NCBI RefSeq assembly: GCF_900112105.1 | Contig: NZ_FOKV01000009.1 | Span: 1 to 64,000 of the forward strand | Direction: 5' to 3' | From: Zunongwangia mangrovi | GTDB lineage: Bacteria; Bacteroidota; Bacteroidia; Flavobacteriales; Flavobacteriaceae | DNA: 64,000 nucleotides | Shown here: one piece after another, positions 35,800 to 45,091 of the stretch | Layout: the number at the start of each line of letters is the position of its first letter | How positions within the stretch are numbered: position 1 is the stretch's first letter | Notes under the pieces: generated by a model | What the model was told of the DNA's origin: nothing | What the model saw: only the letters and a program-made list of their open reading frames with translations | Database searches by the model: none | Program-made: the position numbers and the translations under genes

Positions 35800-36492
35800 A
35801 TGACCAAAAAGATCACTATTGCCATCGATGGGCATTCTTCAACAGGAAAAAGTACGGTAGCGAAACAGTTAGCTAAAAAGTTAGGTTATATTTATGTAGA
35901 TACGGGAGCAATGTATCGAGCAGTAACCCTTTATGCGATGCGCAAGGTGATAGTTACAAATGAAAAAGTAGATGAAGAAGCTTTACTAAGACATTTAGCT
36001 TTTATAAGCGTTAAATTTAAGTTTGATGAAGATCTTGGTTACGGAGTTGTTCATCTAAATAATGAAAATGTTGAGGAAGAGATTCGACTAATGGAAGTTT
36101 CTAATAACGTGAGCAAAGTTGCGGCTATTCCTCAGGTTCGTGAAATGTTGGTAGCACAGCAGCAGGAAATAGGTAAAGAAGGTGGGGTTGTAATGGATGG
36201 TCGAGATATTGGTACTGTGGTATTTCCTGATGCCGAATTAAAATTATTCATGACAGCCTCAGCTGAAAAAAGAGCAGAACGTCGCTATAACGAGCTGAAA
36301 GAAAAAGGAAATGATGTTAGTTACGAAGAGGTGCTAAAAAATGTACAGGAGCGAGACCATTTAGATTCTACACGGGAAACTTCTCCTTTAGTAAAAGCAG
36401 ATGATGCTATCGAGATCGATAATTCAGATTTAAGTAAAGAAGAGCAGTTTGAAAAAATTCTTTCTCTAGTAAAAGAAAAAACAGACGCCTAA
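35800..36492 (+). CDS. cmk: cytidylate kinase
   Basis: A 230-residue kinase that phosphorylates CMP and dCMP. The P-loop GHSSTGKST (residues 9-17), the YVDTGAMYRAVTLYA block, the VVMDGRDIGTVVFPDA motif with its substrate-binding Arg-Asp, and the lid region AEKRAERRYNELKEKG are all present. The length matches the bacterial family. The next gene, an MFS carrier, begins two bases after its stop, so both are probably on one mRNA. Confidence 0.95.
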   Translation: MTKKITIAIDGHSSTGKSTVAKQLAKKLGYIYVDTGAMYRAVTLYAMRKVIVTNEKVDEEALLRHLAFISVKFKFDEDLGYGVVHLNNENVEEEIRLMEVSNNVSKVAAIPQVREMLVAQQQEIGKEGGVVMDGRDIGTVVFPDAELKLFMTASAEKRAERRYNELKEKGNDVSYEEVLKNVQERDHLDSTRETSPLVKADDAIEIDNSDLSKEEQFEKILSLVKEKTDA

Positions 36493-36493
36493 A

Positions 36494-37687
36494 ATGGCCA
36501 AAATCGATACTACCTCTGAAGAGGGAATAAGTAAATCGGTACTTTATTTAATGTCGACTGGTGCAGGATTGGTGGTAGCCAACAATTATTACAATCAGCC
36601 TTTATTAAATTTAATGGCAAAAGATTTTGGAGTTTCAGAATCTGCTGTTAGTAATATTCCTCTTTTTACCCAACTCGGCTATGCTTTTGGATTACTGTTT
36701 ATTATTCCGTTAGGCGATAAATTTCCGCGTAAAAAAATGGTAATGATCGATTTTGTATTCATTATCGCCAGTCTTCTAGTAATGGCCTTAGCGCCTAGCT
36801 TACCAGTTTTAGTGATTTCGGTTTTTTTTGTGGGATTTAGCTGTGTAGTACCGCAGGTTTTTGTTCCCATGGCCGCGCAATTAGCAAAGCCGGAAAAGAG
36901 AGGAAGCGCAATTGGGATTGTGATGAGTGGTTTACTCATTGGGATTTTGGGAAGCCGTTTTATAAGTGGTTTTGTGGGAGAGTATTTTGGTTGGCGAGTG
37001 ATGTATTTTATCGCTGCCGGAATCATGCTTATTTTCTGGGGATTATTAAAGCTGAAATTACCTGAATTACAACCTAATTTTTCGGGATCTTATAAAGAAC
37101 TTATGCAATCTCTATGGGGTTATTTTAAAACTGAATCTTCAGTACGATTAGCTGCGCTTCGTGGAGCCTTAGGATTTGCCGGTTTTAGTGCATTTTGGAC
37201 CACTTTGGTCTTTCTTATGGAAGATAATTTTAACTACGGAAGTGGGGTAGCGGGTACTTTTGGCGTTTTAGGAATCGCAGGTGCACTAGCCGCCAGCTTA
37301 ATTGGGAGATTGAGTAATAAAATGAATAAAAACAGATTGATCATTATTTCAACAATAGTAATGATCTTTGCCTGGGTAGTTTTTGAGTTTTCTGGGTATT
37401 CAATTATAGGGCTTGTTATCGGAGTGATTTTGGTTGATATGGGCCTACAATCTTTACATATTACGAATCAAAATATTATCTTTTCCAGAAATCCAGATGC
37501 AAGAAATAGGATCAATACTATTTATATGGTGGGTTACTTTATTGGTGGCGCATTAGGAACAACTACGGGAGCATATGCATGGGAGCTTTTTCAGTGGCAA
37601 GGAGTAGCATCTTTAGGCTTAATTTACAGCGTTTTGATCTTAATTTTTCACCTTCTTTTCAAGAAATCTTTACCTGAAGAAAATTAA
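36494..37687 (+). CDS. MFS transporter
   Basis: A 397-residue inner-membrane carrier with about twelve hydrophobic segments. The opening GAGLVVANNYYNQPLLNLMA and the loop LGDKFPRKKMVM between helices 2 and 3 match the drug/sugar efflux-like MFS proteins related to YgaY. Substrate unknown. It starts two bases after cmk and probably shares its transcript. Confidence 0.88.
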   Translation: MAKIDTTSEEGISKSVLYLMSTGAGLVVANNYYNQPLLNLMAKDFGVSESAVSNIPLFTQLGYAFGLLFIIPLGDKFPRKKMVMIDFVFIIASLLVMALAPSLPVLVISVFFVGFSCVVPQVFVPMAAQLAKPEKRGSAIGIVMSGLLIGILGSRFISGFVGEYFGWRVMYFIAAGIMLIFWGLLKLKLPELQPNFSGSYKELMQSLWGYFKTESSVRLAALRGALGFAGFSAFWTTLVFLMEDNFNYGSGVAGTFGVLGIAGALAASLIGRLSNKMNKNRLIIISTIVMIFAWVVFEFSGYSIIGLVIGVILVDMGLQSLHITNQNIIFSRNPDARNRINTIYMVGYFIGGALGTTTGAYAWELFQWQGVASLGLIYSVLILIFHLLFKKSLPEEN

Positions 37688-37699
37688 GTTTTTAGTAGG

Positions 37700-37730
37700 T
37701 TTGAAAATATTAAAATTAGTTGTATTTTTG
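37700..37730 (+). promoter_or_regulatory. promoter of rpsA
   Basis: TTTG (37700-37703), exactly 19 bases, TATTTTTG (37723-37730): a textbook Bacteroidota promoter. Transcription should start near 37735, giving an untranslated leader of about 125 bases. Confidence 0.75.
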
Positions 37731-37860
37731 CACTCCTTTTTGGCAAAAGAACGGAAATGCAGAAGGGCTTGAAAATCAAAACGTAAAACATCTTCTTAGT
37801 TTTATTTTGCTTAAATGTTTCCGATAAACTTAGAATACAAATTTTAATCAGCAAATAATT

Positions 37861-39690
37861 ATGGCTGAAGAAATCAAAGATCAGGATGTTCAGGACGTAG
37901 CGGGAATGGCTACAGCATCTCAACCAGAGGTAACTGAGCAACAAGCTAATCCTGAAAAATTCCTAAAAGAATTTAACTGGCACAATTACGAAGAAGGAAT
38001 CGATCCAATCGCAGATGATAAGCTGGAAGAATTCGAGAAATTAGTAGAGGAAAATTTCGTAGACACTCTAGATGATGAGGTTGTAAAAGGAAAAGTAATT
38101 AATATTACTGATCGTGATGCAATTATCGACATCAACGCGAAAAGTGAAGGTGTAATTTCTCTTAACGAGTTTCGTTACAACCCAGATCTTAAAGTTGGTG
38201 ATGAGGTAGAAGTTTTAATCGACGTTAGAGAAGATGCTACCGGTCAGTTAGTTCTTTCTCACCGTAAGGCTCGTGTTATCATGGCATGGGATCGTGTGAA
38301 CAAAGCACATGATGAAGGTCTTATCGTTAATGGTTTTGTTAAGTGTCGTACTAAAGGTGGTATGATCGTAGATGTATTTGGTATTGAAGCTTTCTTACCA
38401 GGTTCTCAAATCGATGTGAAGCCTATTAGAGATTACGATGCTTACGTAGGTAAAACAATGGAATTTAAAGTTGTGAAAATCAACCACGAATTCAAAAACG
38501 TTGTTGTATCGCATAAAGCACTTATCGAAGCTGATATCGAAGAGCAGAAGAAAGAAATCATTGGTCAGTTAGAAAAAGGTCAGGTATTAGAAGGTACTGT
38601 TAAGAACATCACTTCTTACGGTGTATTCGTTGATCTTGGAGGAGTTGACGGACTTATTCACATTACTGATCTTTCTTGGTCTAGAATCAACCATCCAAAC
38701 GAGATTGTAGAACTAGATCAAAAACTTAACGTTGTAATCTTAGACTTTGATGAGGCTAAGACTAGAATCCAGTTAGGTCTTAAGCAATTACATAAACACC
38801 CATGGGAAGCTCTAGATGAAGAGTTGAAAGTAGGTGATAAAGTAAAAGGTAAAGTAGTTGTAATCGCAGATTACGGTGCATTTATCGAAGTTGCTGAAGG
38901 TGTAGAAGGATTGATCCACGTTTCTGAAATGTCTTGGAGTACGCACTTAAGATCTGCTCAGGATTTCGTAAATGTTGGTGACGAGGTTGAAGCTCAAATA
39001 CTTACTTTAGATCGTGATGATCGTAAAATGTCTCTTGGAATTAAGCAATTAACTCCAGATCCATGGACAGATATCACTTCTAAATATCCTGTTGGATCTA
39101 AGCATACAGGTGTAGTTCGTAACTTTACTAACTTTGGTGTATTCGTAGAGTTAGAAGAAGGAATCGACGGACTTATCTATATCTCTGATCTTTCTTGGAC
39201 TAAGAAAATCAAACACCCATCAGAATTCTGTAATGTTGGTGATAAACTAGAAGTAGTTGTATTAGAATTAGATGTTGAAGGACGTAAACTAAGTTTAGGT
39301 CACAAACAAATCGAAGATAACCCTTGGGATAAATACGAAACTGAATTTGCTGTAGGTACAACTCATACTGCTGCAATTTCTGAAATCGTAGACAAAGGAG
39401 CTACTATCGATTTTAATGAAGATATTACTGCATTTGTACCACAAAGACACCTTGAAAAAGAAGACGGAAGTAAACTTAAGAAAGGTGAAACTGCAGAATT
39501 CCAGATCATTGAATTCAATAAAGAGTTTAAACGTGTTGTAGCATCTCACGCTGCTATCCACAGAGAAGAAGAGCAAAAAATCGTTAAGCAAGCTGCTAAA
39601 AAAGCCGCTTCACAAAACAACGACAAAACCACTATTGGTGATGTAAATGCAGACCTTCAGGCTCTTAAAGATAAAATGGAAGGAAAATAA
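37861..39690 (+). CDS. rpsA: 30S ribosomal protein S1
   Basis: A 609-residue protein with repeated S1 RNA-binding domains, from about residue 70 on; blocks such as GTVKNITSYGVFVDLGGVDG, GKVVVIADYGAFIEVAEG and VRNFTNFGVFVELEEGID are the clearest. Six repeats can be counted by eye. S1 binds mRNA on the small subunit. It has its own strong promoter and a leader of about 125 bases, and codon usage is less AU-biased at third positions in places, as expected of a highly expressed gene. A terminator follows. Confidence 0.95.
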   Translation: MAEEIKDQDVQDVAGMATASQPEVTEQQANPEKFLKEFNWHNYEEGIDPIADDKLEEFEKLVEENFVDTLDDEVVKGKVINITDRDAIIDINAKSEGVISLNEFRYNPDLKVGDEVEVLIDVREDATGQLVLSHRKARVIMAWDRVNKAHDEGLIVNGFVKCRTKGGMIVDVFGIEAFLPGSQIDVKPIRDYDAYVGKTMEFKVVKINHEFKNVVVSHKALIEADIEEQKKEIIGQLEKGQVLEGTVKNITSYGVFVDLGGVDGLIHITDLSWSRINHPNEIVELDQKLNVVILDFDEAKTRIQLGLKQLHKHPWEALDEELKVGDKVKGKVVVIADYGAFIEVAEGVEGLIHVSEMSWSTHLRSAQDFVNVGDEVEAQILTLDRDDRKMSLGIKQLTPDPWTDITSKYPVGSKHTGVVRNFTNFGVFVELEEGIDGLIYISDLSWTKKIKHPSEFCNVGDKLEVVVLELDVEGRKLSLGHKQIEDNPWDKYETEFAVGTTHTAAISEIVDKGATIDFNEDITAFVPQRHLEKEDGSKLKKGETAEFQIIEFNKEFKRVVASHAAIHREEEQKIVKQAAKKAASQNNDKTTIGDVNADLQALKDKMEGK

Positions 39691-39714
39691 TTCTTTCAGT
39701 TTATAAGACTAAAT

Positions 39715-39741
39715 ACCTCCTTTTTCAAGGAGGTTTTTTTA
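39715..39741. terminator. terminator after rpsA
   Basis: Stem ACCTCCTT (39715-39722) with AAGGAGGT (39727-39734) and a T-run. The converging lipoprotein gene ends 23 bases further on. Confidence 0.9.
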
Positions 39742-39763
39742 TATCTTTTTCTAAGTAAACAAC

Positions 39764-40204
39764 TTACTTCAATTTATAATTCAGTATTTGTTTTTCCCCC
39801 TGAAAGCTTGAAACCAAGGTCATTTTTTTATCTTCAGTAGAAATCAACAATCTTTCATCTGTGACAAAATCATTAATATTTATGATATTTCCTTCCTTGT
39901 TGAACTCAAATCTTAAATAGGTTTCTCCGTTTTGTTTTTCAGTATAAAATTTCCCCTCAGCAGTAATTGTTTCAGTAGTTGTCATTCTTTTCTTTAAGAA
40001 TGTGCTATCGGGTAATAATAGATAGCTTTCCTGCCATGCCATATTTAAGCCTTTTTGCAGCTTATTTTGAGATGGAAAATGCATTTGCACTAATTCCCAT
40101 TTTTGAGGAAAATTATTAGCTGTGTGTAATTCTGGATAATCGGGCTTCTCGATATTGCACGATAATAAACTAAGAGATAAGATTAGCACTAACAGGTATT
40201 TCAT
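39764..40204 (-). CDS. hypothetical lipoprotein
   Basis: The ATG at 40204 gives 146 residues with the lipobox SLLSC; an ATG eight codons upstream is possible. The mature part, beginning NIEKPDYPELHTA, has a lipocalin-like alternation of beta strands (WELVQMHFPSQ, TETITAEGKFYTE, YLRFEFNKEGNI), but no family was recognised with certainty. Convergent with rpsA. Confidence 0.72.
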   Translation of the reverse strand: MKYLLVLILSLSLLSCNIEKPDYPELHTANNFPQKWELVQMHFPSQNKLQKGLNMAWQESYLLLPDSTFLKKRMTTTETITAEGKFYTEKQNGETYLRFEFNKEGNIININDFVTDERLLISTEDKKMTLVSSFQGEKQILNYKLK

Positions 40205-40289
40205 GATTGATGATTTGATGTCTATCACTTAGATACCAAAATCATGAAATGGTTGCGTAAATAGTTAAAGTTTTCTAAAAAGAAGCTGA

Positions 40290-40694
40290 TTAATTTTGTG
40301 AAGTATGATTTTGAAGCACGCTTTTTAAGCTTTCAATTGTTACAGGCTTTACGATATAGTTACTCACGTTATCGTATGATTTCGCTTTATTAATATCACC
40401 GGGATCGATAGAAGAGCTTACAATATATATTGTAATTACTTTTTTACTTTCGATCTTAATGAACTCTTCTAAAAACTCCCAGCCATCCATTACGGGCATG
40501 TTTAGATCGAGCAAAATTACATCGGGAAGTTCTTCTCCTGTTGAAATTACAGCATCCAGATGATTTAAAGCTTCTTTCCCATTATGAAAAACCATAAAGC
40601 CATTACAGAAATCAGCAAGTTCCATTATTTTTTTTGCACTAAAAACGAATATGGGATCATCATCTATGATGCAGGCAAGATCAATTTTCTTCAT
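40290..40694 (-). CDS. single-domain response regulator
   Basis: A 134-residue receiver domain without output domain. The acidic pocket IIDDDP (residues 9-14), the phospho-acceptor Asp63 in LLDLNMPVMDGWEF, the Ser-rich IVSSS switch and the conserved Lys in YIVKPV are intact. It overlaps the preceding histidine kinase gene by 14 bases, so the two form a unit. Such stand-alone receivers pass phosphoryl groups to other proteins or compete for them. Confidence 0.92.
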   Translation of the reverse strand: MKKIDLACIIDDDPIFVFSAKKIMELADFCNGFMVFHNGKEALNHLDAVISTGEELPDVILLDLNMPVMDGWEFLEEFIKIESKKVITIYIVSSSIDPGDINKAKSYDNVSNYIVKPVTIESLKSVLQNHTSQN

Positions 40695-43600
40695 TCTTAA
40701 AAACTATTTTAAATATGGTTCCCTGGTTAACTTCACTTTCTACCTCGACCTTAGCTCCAATGGCTTCAATCTGGCTTTTTGTAATGAATAGCCCAATTCC
40801 TCTAGAATCTTTATGTCTATGGAAGGTGTTATACATCCCAAATAATTTGTGTCCAAATCGTTGAAGATCGATCCCTAGTCCGTTATCCTCAATATTCAGT
40901 ATAATATTTCCAGTGGCAGCATCCTTTTCGGTAAACAATTTAATAAAACTTTTTCTTTCTAAAGAACGATACTTAATTCCATTAGTAATAAAGTTAAGCA
41001 AAATGCTATCTACATATGCTGGTATTCCCTGTATTTGAATATTCTTATCAATATCGAAATCAACCTTAACGTTCGCTTCTATGGCAAGTGCACTCGTATT
41101 TTCTACTGCGTTCTCTACGAAGTCTCGCAGGTTTAGATCGTTTAAATTTTCTTTTACTGAAGTATTTATAACAACAACCTCATTAAGATGTTCTATTGTT
41201 TCCCTAAGATTTTCACTAGCTGTGCCTAGTAGCTGTATTATCTGGTTCTCATTAAGTTCTGGATGTTCCACATTAAATAGTTCCAGTAAAGAAGAGAAGT
41301 TACTGGAATGGCTACGTAAGTTATGAGAAACAATATGCGCAAAATTCCTTAATCTTTGGTTTTGATCTTTTGTAACCTCTAAGAGATTTAAGATTTCGTT
41401 TCTTGCTTCTTTCAGGTCTGTAATTTCTAAGGCCGCATGCAAATAGCCAATTAATTCGTCATTTTCGAGGATTGGCGTAATAGTTAATAGAACTGGAATT
41501 TTATTTTTATGAATATCAACATAACTCCATTCTCTGGTCGTACTTTTTCGCTTTTTGGCTTCATAGATCAATGCTTCAAAATCCTTAATTTCTTTTTGAA
41601 ATTCTTTATTAAGATCGTCTATTTTTTGGTCTAGTTCTTCTTGATCATGAAAAAGAAGTACAGATCTATTTTTAACTTCCTCAGGATTGTAGCCTAATAA
41701 ATTCTTTGCACCCTGATTAAAATCGGTGATTAAACCTGTTTTGTCTGTTGCGATAAAGCTCACCTTTGTACTGGCAGCTAAAAGCGCTTTTTGATGAGCT
41801 AGGGTTTTATTAAGTTGCTGCTGTGCTAATTTACGTATGCTAATATTTTTTATTTGTGTGGTAATTAACAATGGTTCACCATGTCCATCCTTAATTAGGG
41901 AAGCAAATATGAGTACATAGATCTTTTTATGCTGTTTAGATCTAAATTGAAGCTCAATATGAAAGTGATCTTCTTTTTTATTTATTAACTGATTTACTTT
42001 TGCATCAAAAGCTTTTTGATCCTTTTTATCTACAAGATCAAATAAAGATCTTTCCAAAAGATCATTTTGATCATAATCCAAAATAGAGCAAAGACTATTA
42101 TTTACTTTTAGAGGCTTAGTATTTAGATCGCAAATAGCCATTCCAATCGCTGCATTTTCGAAATTACCACGAAAAGTTTCTTCGCTTAATCGTAATTTCT
42201 CCTCGGCCATTCTAAATTCAGTAATATCATACATGGCAGCTACAGCACCTACTACATTACCATTTTCATCCTTTATTTGCGAACCGTTTACAGAAACGAT
42301 CCTGTTTTTAGCATTATTCGGTTTTATTTGGATATCCTGATTGCTTGCTTTACCTGTTTTTAATATCTGTAAAAGCGGAATTTCCTCGGTTTTAAGGGAA
42401 GTTACACCATCTGCCTGGTACAATCCGTAATAATCTGAAAGTTGCTCTGGAGGAATGTTGGAGACTGGCAGGCCGTGCCATTCTTTCGTGGTTCTATTAA
42501 ATAATTTTAGTTCACCATTTGCATCACAGGAAACAATACCTACCTCTAGCGACTCTAAAATAGTTTCTAAAAATTGCTTACGATCTTCACTTACTTTTTC
42601 AATCTCTTTTAAATGCGTTATATCTGAAGTGTGAAGGATGATTCCTCCAATTTTTTGATCGTTAGTGTACCAAGGGTTCATAGACCATTTTATATAGCGT
42701 TGCCTGCCAAAACGATCTGTAAATTCTTCTTCATCATTATGTAGAGACTCACCTTTTAATCCGCGTAAGTGTATTGCTTTCCATTCCTCCTTTACATCTG
42801 GAAAAATTTCGTAATGACATTTATTTTTAAGATCTATATTTTCTACCTGGTAATCCTGTAACCATTTTTTGGAAGTTACAATGTAACGCATTTTGGTATC
42901 GAACATGGCAATAGCCGTTGGTGCCTCTTCAATAAATTTCTGACTACGCTCTGTTTCTTTTTTCTGCTGAGTGATTTCCTCATGATAACCAGTCATCCAT
43001 TCTGGCTTACCGTCTTCTGTCCAGCTTACTACTTTTCCACGATCTGCAACCCAAATCCAATGGCCTTTTTTGTGGCGCATTCGGGCTTCGGTTTTATAAA
43101 CTTCGGTCTTTCCTTCAAAATGTTCGTTCAATATTCGCTGGCAACGATCTGAATCTTCCTTATTAGCAAGTTTATGCCAGGTTTCTACAGAAGTAGGCCT
43201 TAATTCTTCAAGATCGTAACCTAAAATTTTAGCCCATTGTGCATTAAATATAGTTTCACCTGTTTGCACGTTCCATTCCCAGACACCAATTGCTGTTCCT
43301 TCTAAGACATGCTCGTAGCGTTTAACTTGTTCCTGTAAATTGAGATCTGGTTTTTTAAATTTGGTGATGTCTTTTACTGCGGCAAGAATTCTTTTTTCTG
43401 AAGTTGAATTGTTAAAGCTAATGACATTACATTCTAGCCACAAAATGTATTTATGACTGTGAACAAATCGAACTGTAATTTTGTTATCTTCTAGATGGCA
43501 AATTTCTCCTGAAAGAATACGATCTCTAAATGCAATTTGATCTTCAGCAAAGATTAGATCTTTCCAGCTTTCATAAGTATCTTTAATATCGAAGCCTGAA

Positions 43601-43803
43601 GCATACCCAAGTAGTTCGAGTAGTTTATGGGAACAAAATAAGTGGTCACCGTTTTGGCAATTCAAAATGAAAAAACCATCTAAAGCATTGTGCTGTAAAA
43701 AGTCGAAATAATCTTTATTTACAGTTATAGCCTGGTATAATTCATCATTTAGATAATCGAAATTATCTGTTTTAGGGGCATTTATTATGTATTTAGGGCA
43801 CAT
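40681..43803 (-). CDS. soluble multi-PAS sensor histidine kinase
   Basis: A 1040-residue kinase without signal peptide or membrane helix. About six PAS/PAC units fill residues 30-800, some with the WIWVADRGKVV-type PAC ending and phrases such as VEWNVQTGE. The dimerisation helix holds the likely phospho-His in IVSHNLRSH (about residue 827), and the ATPase part shows NFITNGIKY (N box), IEDNGLGID (G1) and RGIGLFITK (G2). The HNLRSH variant is common in Bacteroidota. It overlaps the response regulator gene. Cytosolic redox, light or small-molecule sensing is possible; no cofactor residue was recognised. Confidence 0.92.
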   Translation of the reverse strand: MCPKYIINAPKTDNFDYLNDELYQAITVNKDYFDFLQHNALDGFFILNCQNGDHLFCSHKLLELLGYASGFDIKDTYESWKDLIFAEDQIAFRDRILSGEICHLEDNKITVRFVHSHKYILWLECNVISFNNSTSEKRILAAVKDITKFKKPDLNLQEQVKRYEHVLEGTAIGVWEWNVQTGETIFNAQWAKILGYDLEELRPTSVETWHKLANKEDSDRCQRILNEHFEGKTEVYKTEARMRHKKGHWIWVADRGKVVSWTEDGKPEWMTGYHEEITQQKKETERSQKFIEEAPTAIAMFDTKMRYIVTSKKWLQDYQVENIDLKNKCHYEIFPDVKEEWKAIHLRGLKGESLHNDEEEFTDRFGRQRYIKWSMNPWYTNDQKIGGIILHTSDITHLKEIEKVSEDRKQFLETILESLEVGIVSCDANGELKLFNRTTKEWHGLPVSNIPPEQLSDYYGLYQADGVTSLKTEEIPLLQILKTGKASNQDIQIKPNNAKNRIVSVNGSQIKDENGNVVGAVAAMYDITEFRMAEEKLRLSEETFRGNFENAAIGMAICDLNTKPLKVNNSLCSILDYDQNDLLERSLFDLVDKKDQKAFDAKVNQLINKKEDHFHIELQFRSKQHKKIYVLIFASLIKDGHGEPLLITTQIKNISIRKLAQQQLNKTLAHQKALLAASTKVSFIATDKTGLITDFNQGAKNLLGYNPEEVKNRSVLLFHDQEELDQKIDDLNKEFQKEIKDFEALIYEAKKRKSTTREWSYVDIHKNKIPVLLTITPILENDELIGYLHAALEITDLKEARNEILNLLEVTKDQNQRLRNFAHIVSHNLRSHSSNFSSLLELFNVEHPELNENQIIQLLGTASENLRETIEHLNEVVVINTSVKENLNDLNLRDFVENAVENTSALAIEANVKVDFDIDKNIQIQGIPAYVDSILLNFITNGIKYRSLERKSFIKLFTEKDAATGNIILNIEDNGLGIDLQRFGHKLFGMYNTFHRHKDSRGIGLFITKSQIEAIGAKVEVESEVNQGTIFKIVFKNEEN

Positions 43804-43936
43804 TATGTATTTATAGGGGCTTCAAAAATACATAAAATATAAATAATGTATTATTTTTTTAGGAATTATTTAATACCCTAGCTTGATTGTAATCTAATTC
43901 GAAAAAAGAAGCTCGATTTTTAAGGATACCACAAAA

Positions 43937-44689
43937 CTACCATGCTTCTTTAAAGCCGTTTTCTAAAGCCTCATTATAGATTTCAGCATTAAATGTATAT
44001 AGGTTTGGAGCTTTATGCGCGCCACCCTTTCTGGTTTCCTTCAATTTATTTAAAATACCGTATTTAGTCATTTTACGATAAAAATTTCCTCTGTTTAGTG
44101 GTTTATCCAAAATGATTTCATAAAGCCTTTGAAGTTCTGGCATCGTAAATTTTTCAGGAAGAAGATTTAATCCAACAGGACGATAGTTAAGACCTTTTCG
44201 AAGCTCTAGTAATGCGGTATTAAAAATATCTTCATGATCCATCATTAGTTGTGGTAGTTCGTGTACATTCTTCCATTCACAACGATCAGAAAGATCATCT
44301 ACTTTTGGTTCTACCTTAGCGAAGTTAGTTAAAGCGTAATAACCAATGGATAAAAATCGTTGTTTATGCCAAAGATCATTAGGAAATTCATCAAAAAAGT
44401 CTTCATTTCGATTTATTTTACCAAAAGTTTTAAATTGGTTTAGGTAGATTTCCTTAGCTCCTGTACGTTGGTCCAAGATTCTGTAAGCGCCATCGTCTAG
44501 ATTTTCGTCTTTCCATAGATATCCTCCAGGTAATGACCATTCCTCTTTATCCTTTAGTTTAACTAAAAGGACTTTTAAAGAAGAAGTATCAAATCCAAAC
44601 ACAACGCAATCGATAGAGATACTTGGTAAACTGTTTTCTTTGTTTAATTTTGAATCTTTGTCTAAGATTCTAGCTAACTCCGATTTCAT
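43937..44689 (-). CDS. NrtR-like Nudix transcriptional regulator
   Basis: The ATG at 44689 gives 250 residues; an ATG seven codons earlier lies closer to the promoter. Residues 25-150 form a Nudix fold, and the C-terminal 80 residues form a winged helix (PEKFTMPELQRLYEIILDKP...FYRKMTKYGILNK), the NrtR/AraR architecture. The Nudix box is degenerate: after GGYLWKDE the canonical REUxEE reads RILDQR, so the catalytic glutamates are missing and the domain probably only senses a ligand such as an ADP-ribose or sugar. It lies behind a symmetrical promoter that it may bind itself. Confidence 0.85.
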   Translation of the reverse strand: MKSELARILDKDSKLNKENSLPSISIDCVVFGFDTSSLKVLLVKLKDKEEWSLPGGYLWKDENLDDGAYRILDQRTGAKEIYLNQFKTFGKINRNEDFFDEFPNDLWHKQRFLSIGYYALTNFAKVEPKVDDLSDRCEWKNVHELPQLMMDHEDIFNTALLELRKGLNYRPVGLNLLPEKFTMPELQRLYEIILDKPLNRGNFYRKMTKYGILNKLKETRKGGAHKAPNLYTFNAEIYNEALENGFKEAW

Positions 44690-44702
44690 TGAAACTTGTT
44701 TA

Positions 44703-44753
44703 ATTATCAAAATTACGTTTAGATTTTAATAATTCAAACTTAATTTTGATAAT
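44703..44753. promoter_or_regulatory. near-symmetrical two-way promoter/operator of the NrtR-like gene
   Basis: Perfect 13-bp inverted repeats, ATTATCAAAATTA (44703-44715) and TAATTTTGATAAT (44741-44753), flank a partly symmetrical core. On the minus strand TTTG, 19 bases, TAATTTTG makes an ideal promoter for the regulator gene. On the plus strand TTTA (44718-44721), 19 bases, TAATTTTG (44741-44748) makes a good promoter pointing right. The arms probably double as regulator binding sites (inference). Confidence 0.65.
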
Positions 44754-45047
44754 ATGTGAAATTATTTGGTAAGAAACGGAGTAAAATATAAAATATTTTA
44801 TGTTTAACAAAACATTATGTGATTTTCTAATTTTTAATTATTCGTTTTTAAATGATAGATTAAACTCATTTTATCTATGATTTTGTGTTTTTTGTCGATA
44901 AATTGATATTTTTTGGAAGAAAAGTTTTATTTATTTGAAGTATTATTTTAATATTGTCGCGAGATGAAGCATTGAAATGTGATTTATCTTATAATATCAT
45001 TCATTTTTGGTTAGGTTGGTATGATATTAGAAAACTGGTTAGTTGCG
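44754..45047 (+). other. gene-free region between a rightward promoter and a terminator; possible small RNA
   Basis: Very AT-rich, without a convincing gene; the longest ATG frame found by eye (from 44800) encodes 26 residues. A rightward promoter lies at its left end and a strong hairpin terminator at its right end, so a transcript of about 320 nt is possible. It could also be the scar of a lost divergent gene. Confidence 0.3.
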
Positions 45048-45077
45048 AAAACGGGATGCAAGTGCATCCCGTTTTTA
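45048..45077. terminator. strong bidirectional terminator
   Basis: A perfect 13-bp stem, AAAACGGGATGCA with TGCATCCCGTTTT, around AG, with T-runs on both strands. It lies 14 bases beyond the stop of the leftward LRR gene. Confidence 0.9.
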
Positions 45078-45091
45078 TTTGATATTAATTA

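Noticed and set aside
36679-37026. 115-codon minus-strand open frame inside the MFS gene
   Set aside because: Antisense shadow of hydrophobic codons; the sense frame has clear family motifs.
44800-44880. 26-codon ATG frame on the plus strand in the gene-free region right of the two-way promoter
   Set aside because: Very short, AT-rich composition like the surrounding spacer and no initiation signal; a chance frame is more likely than a peptide.
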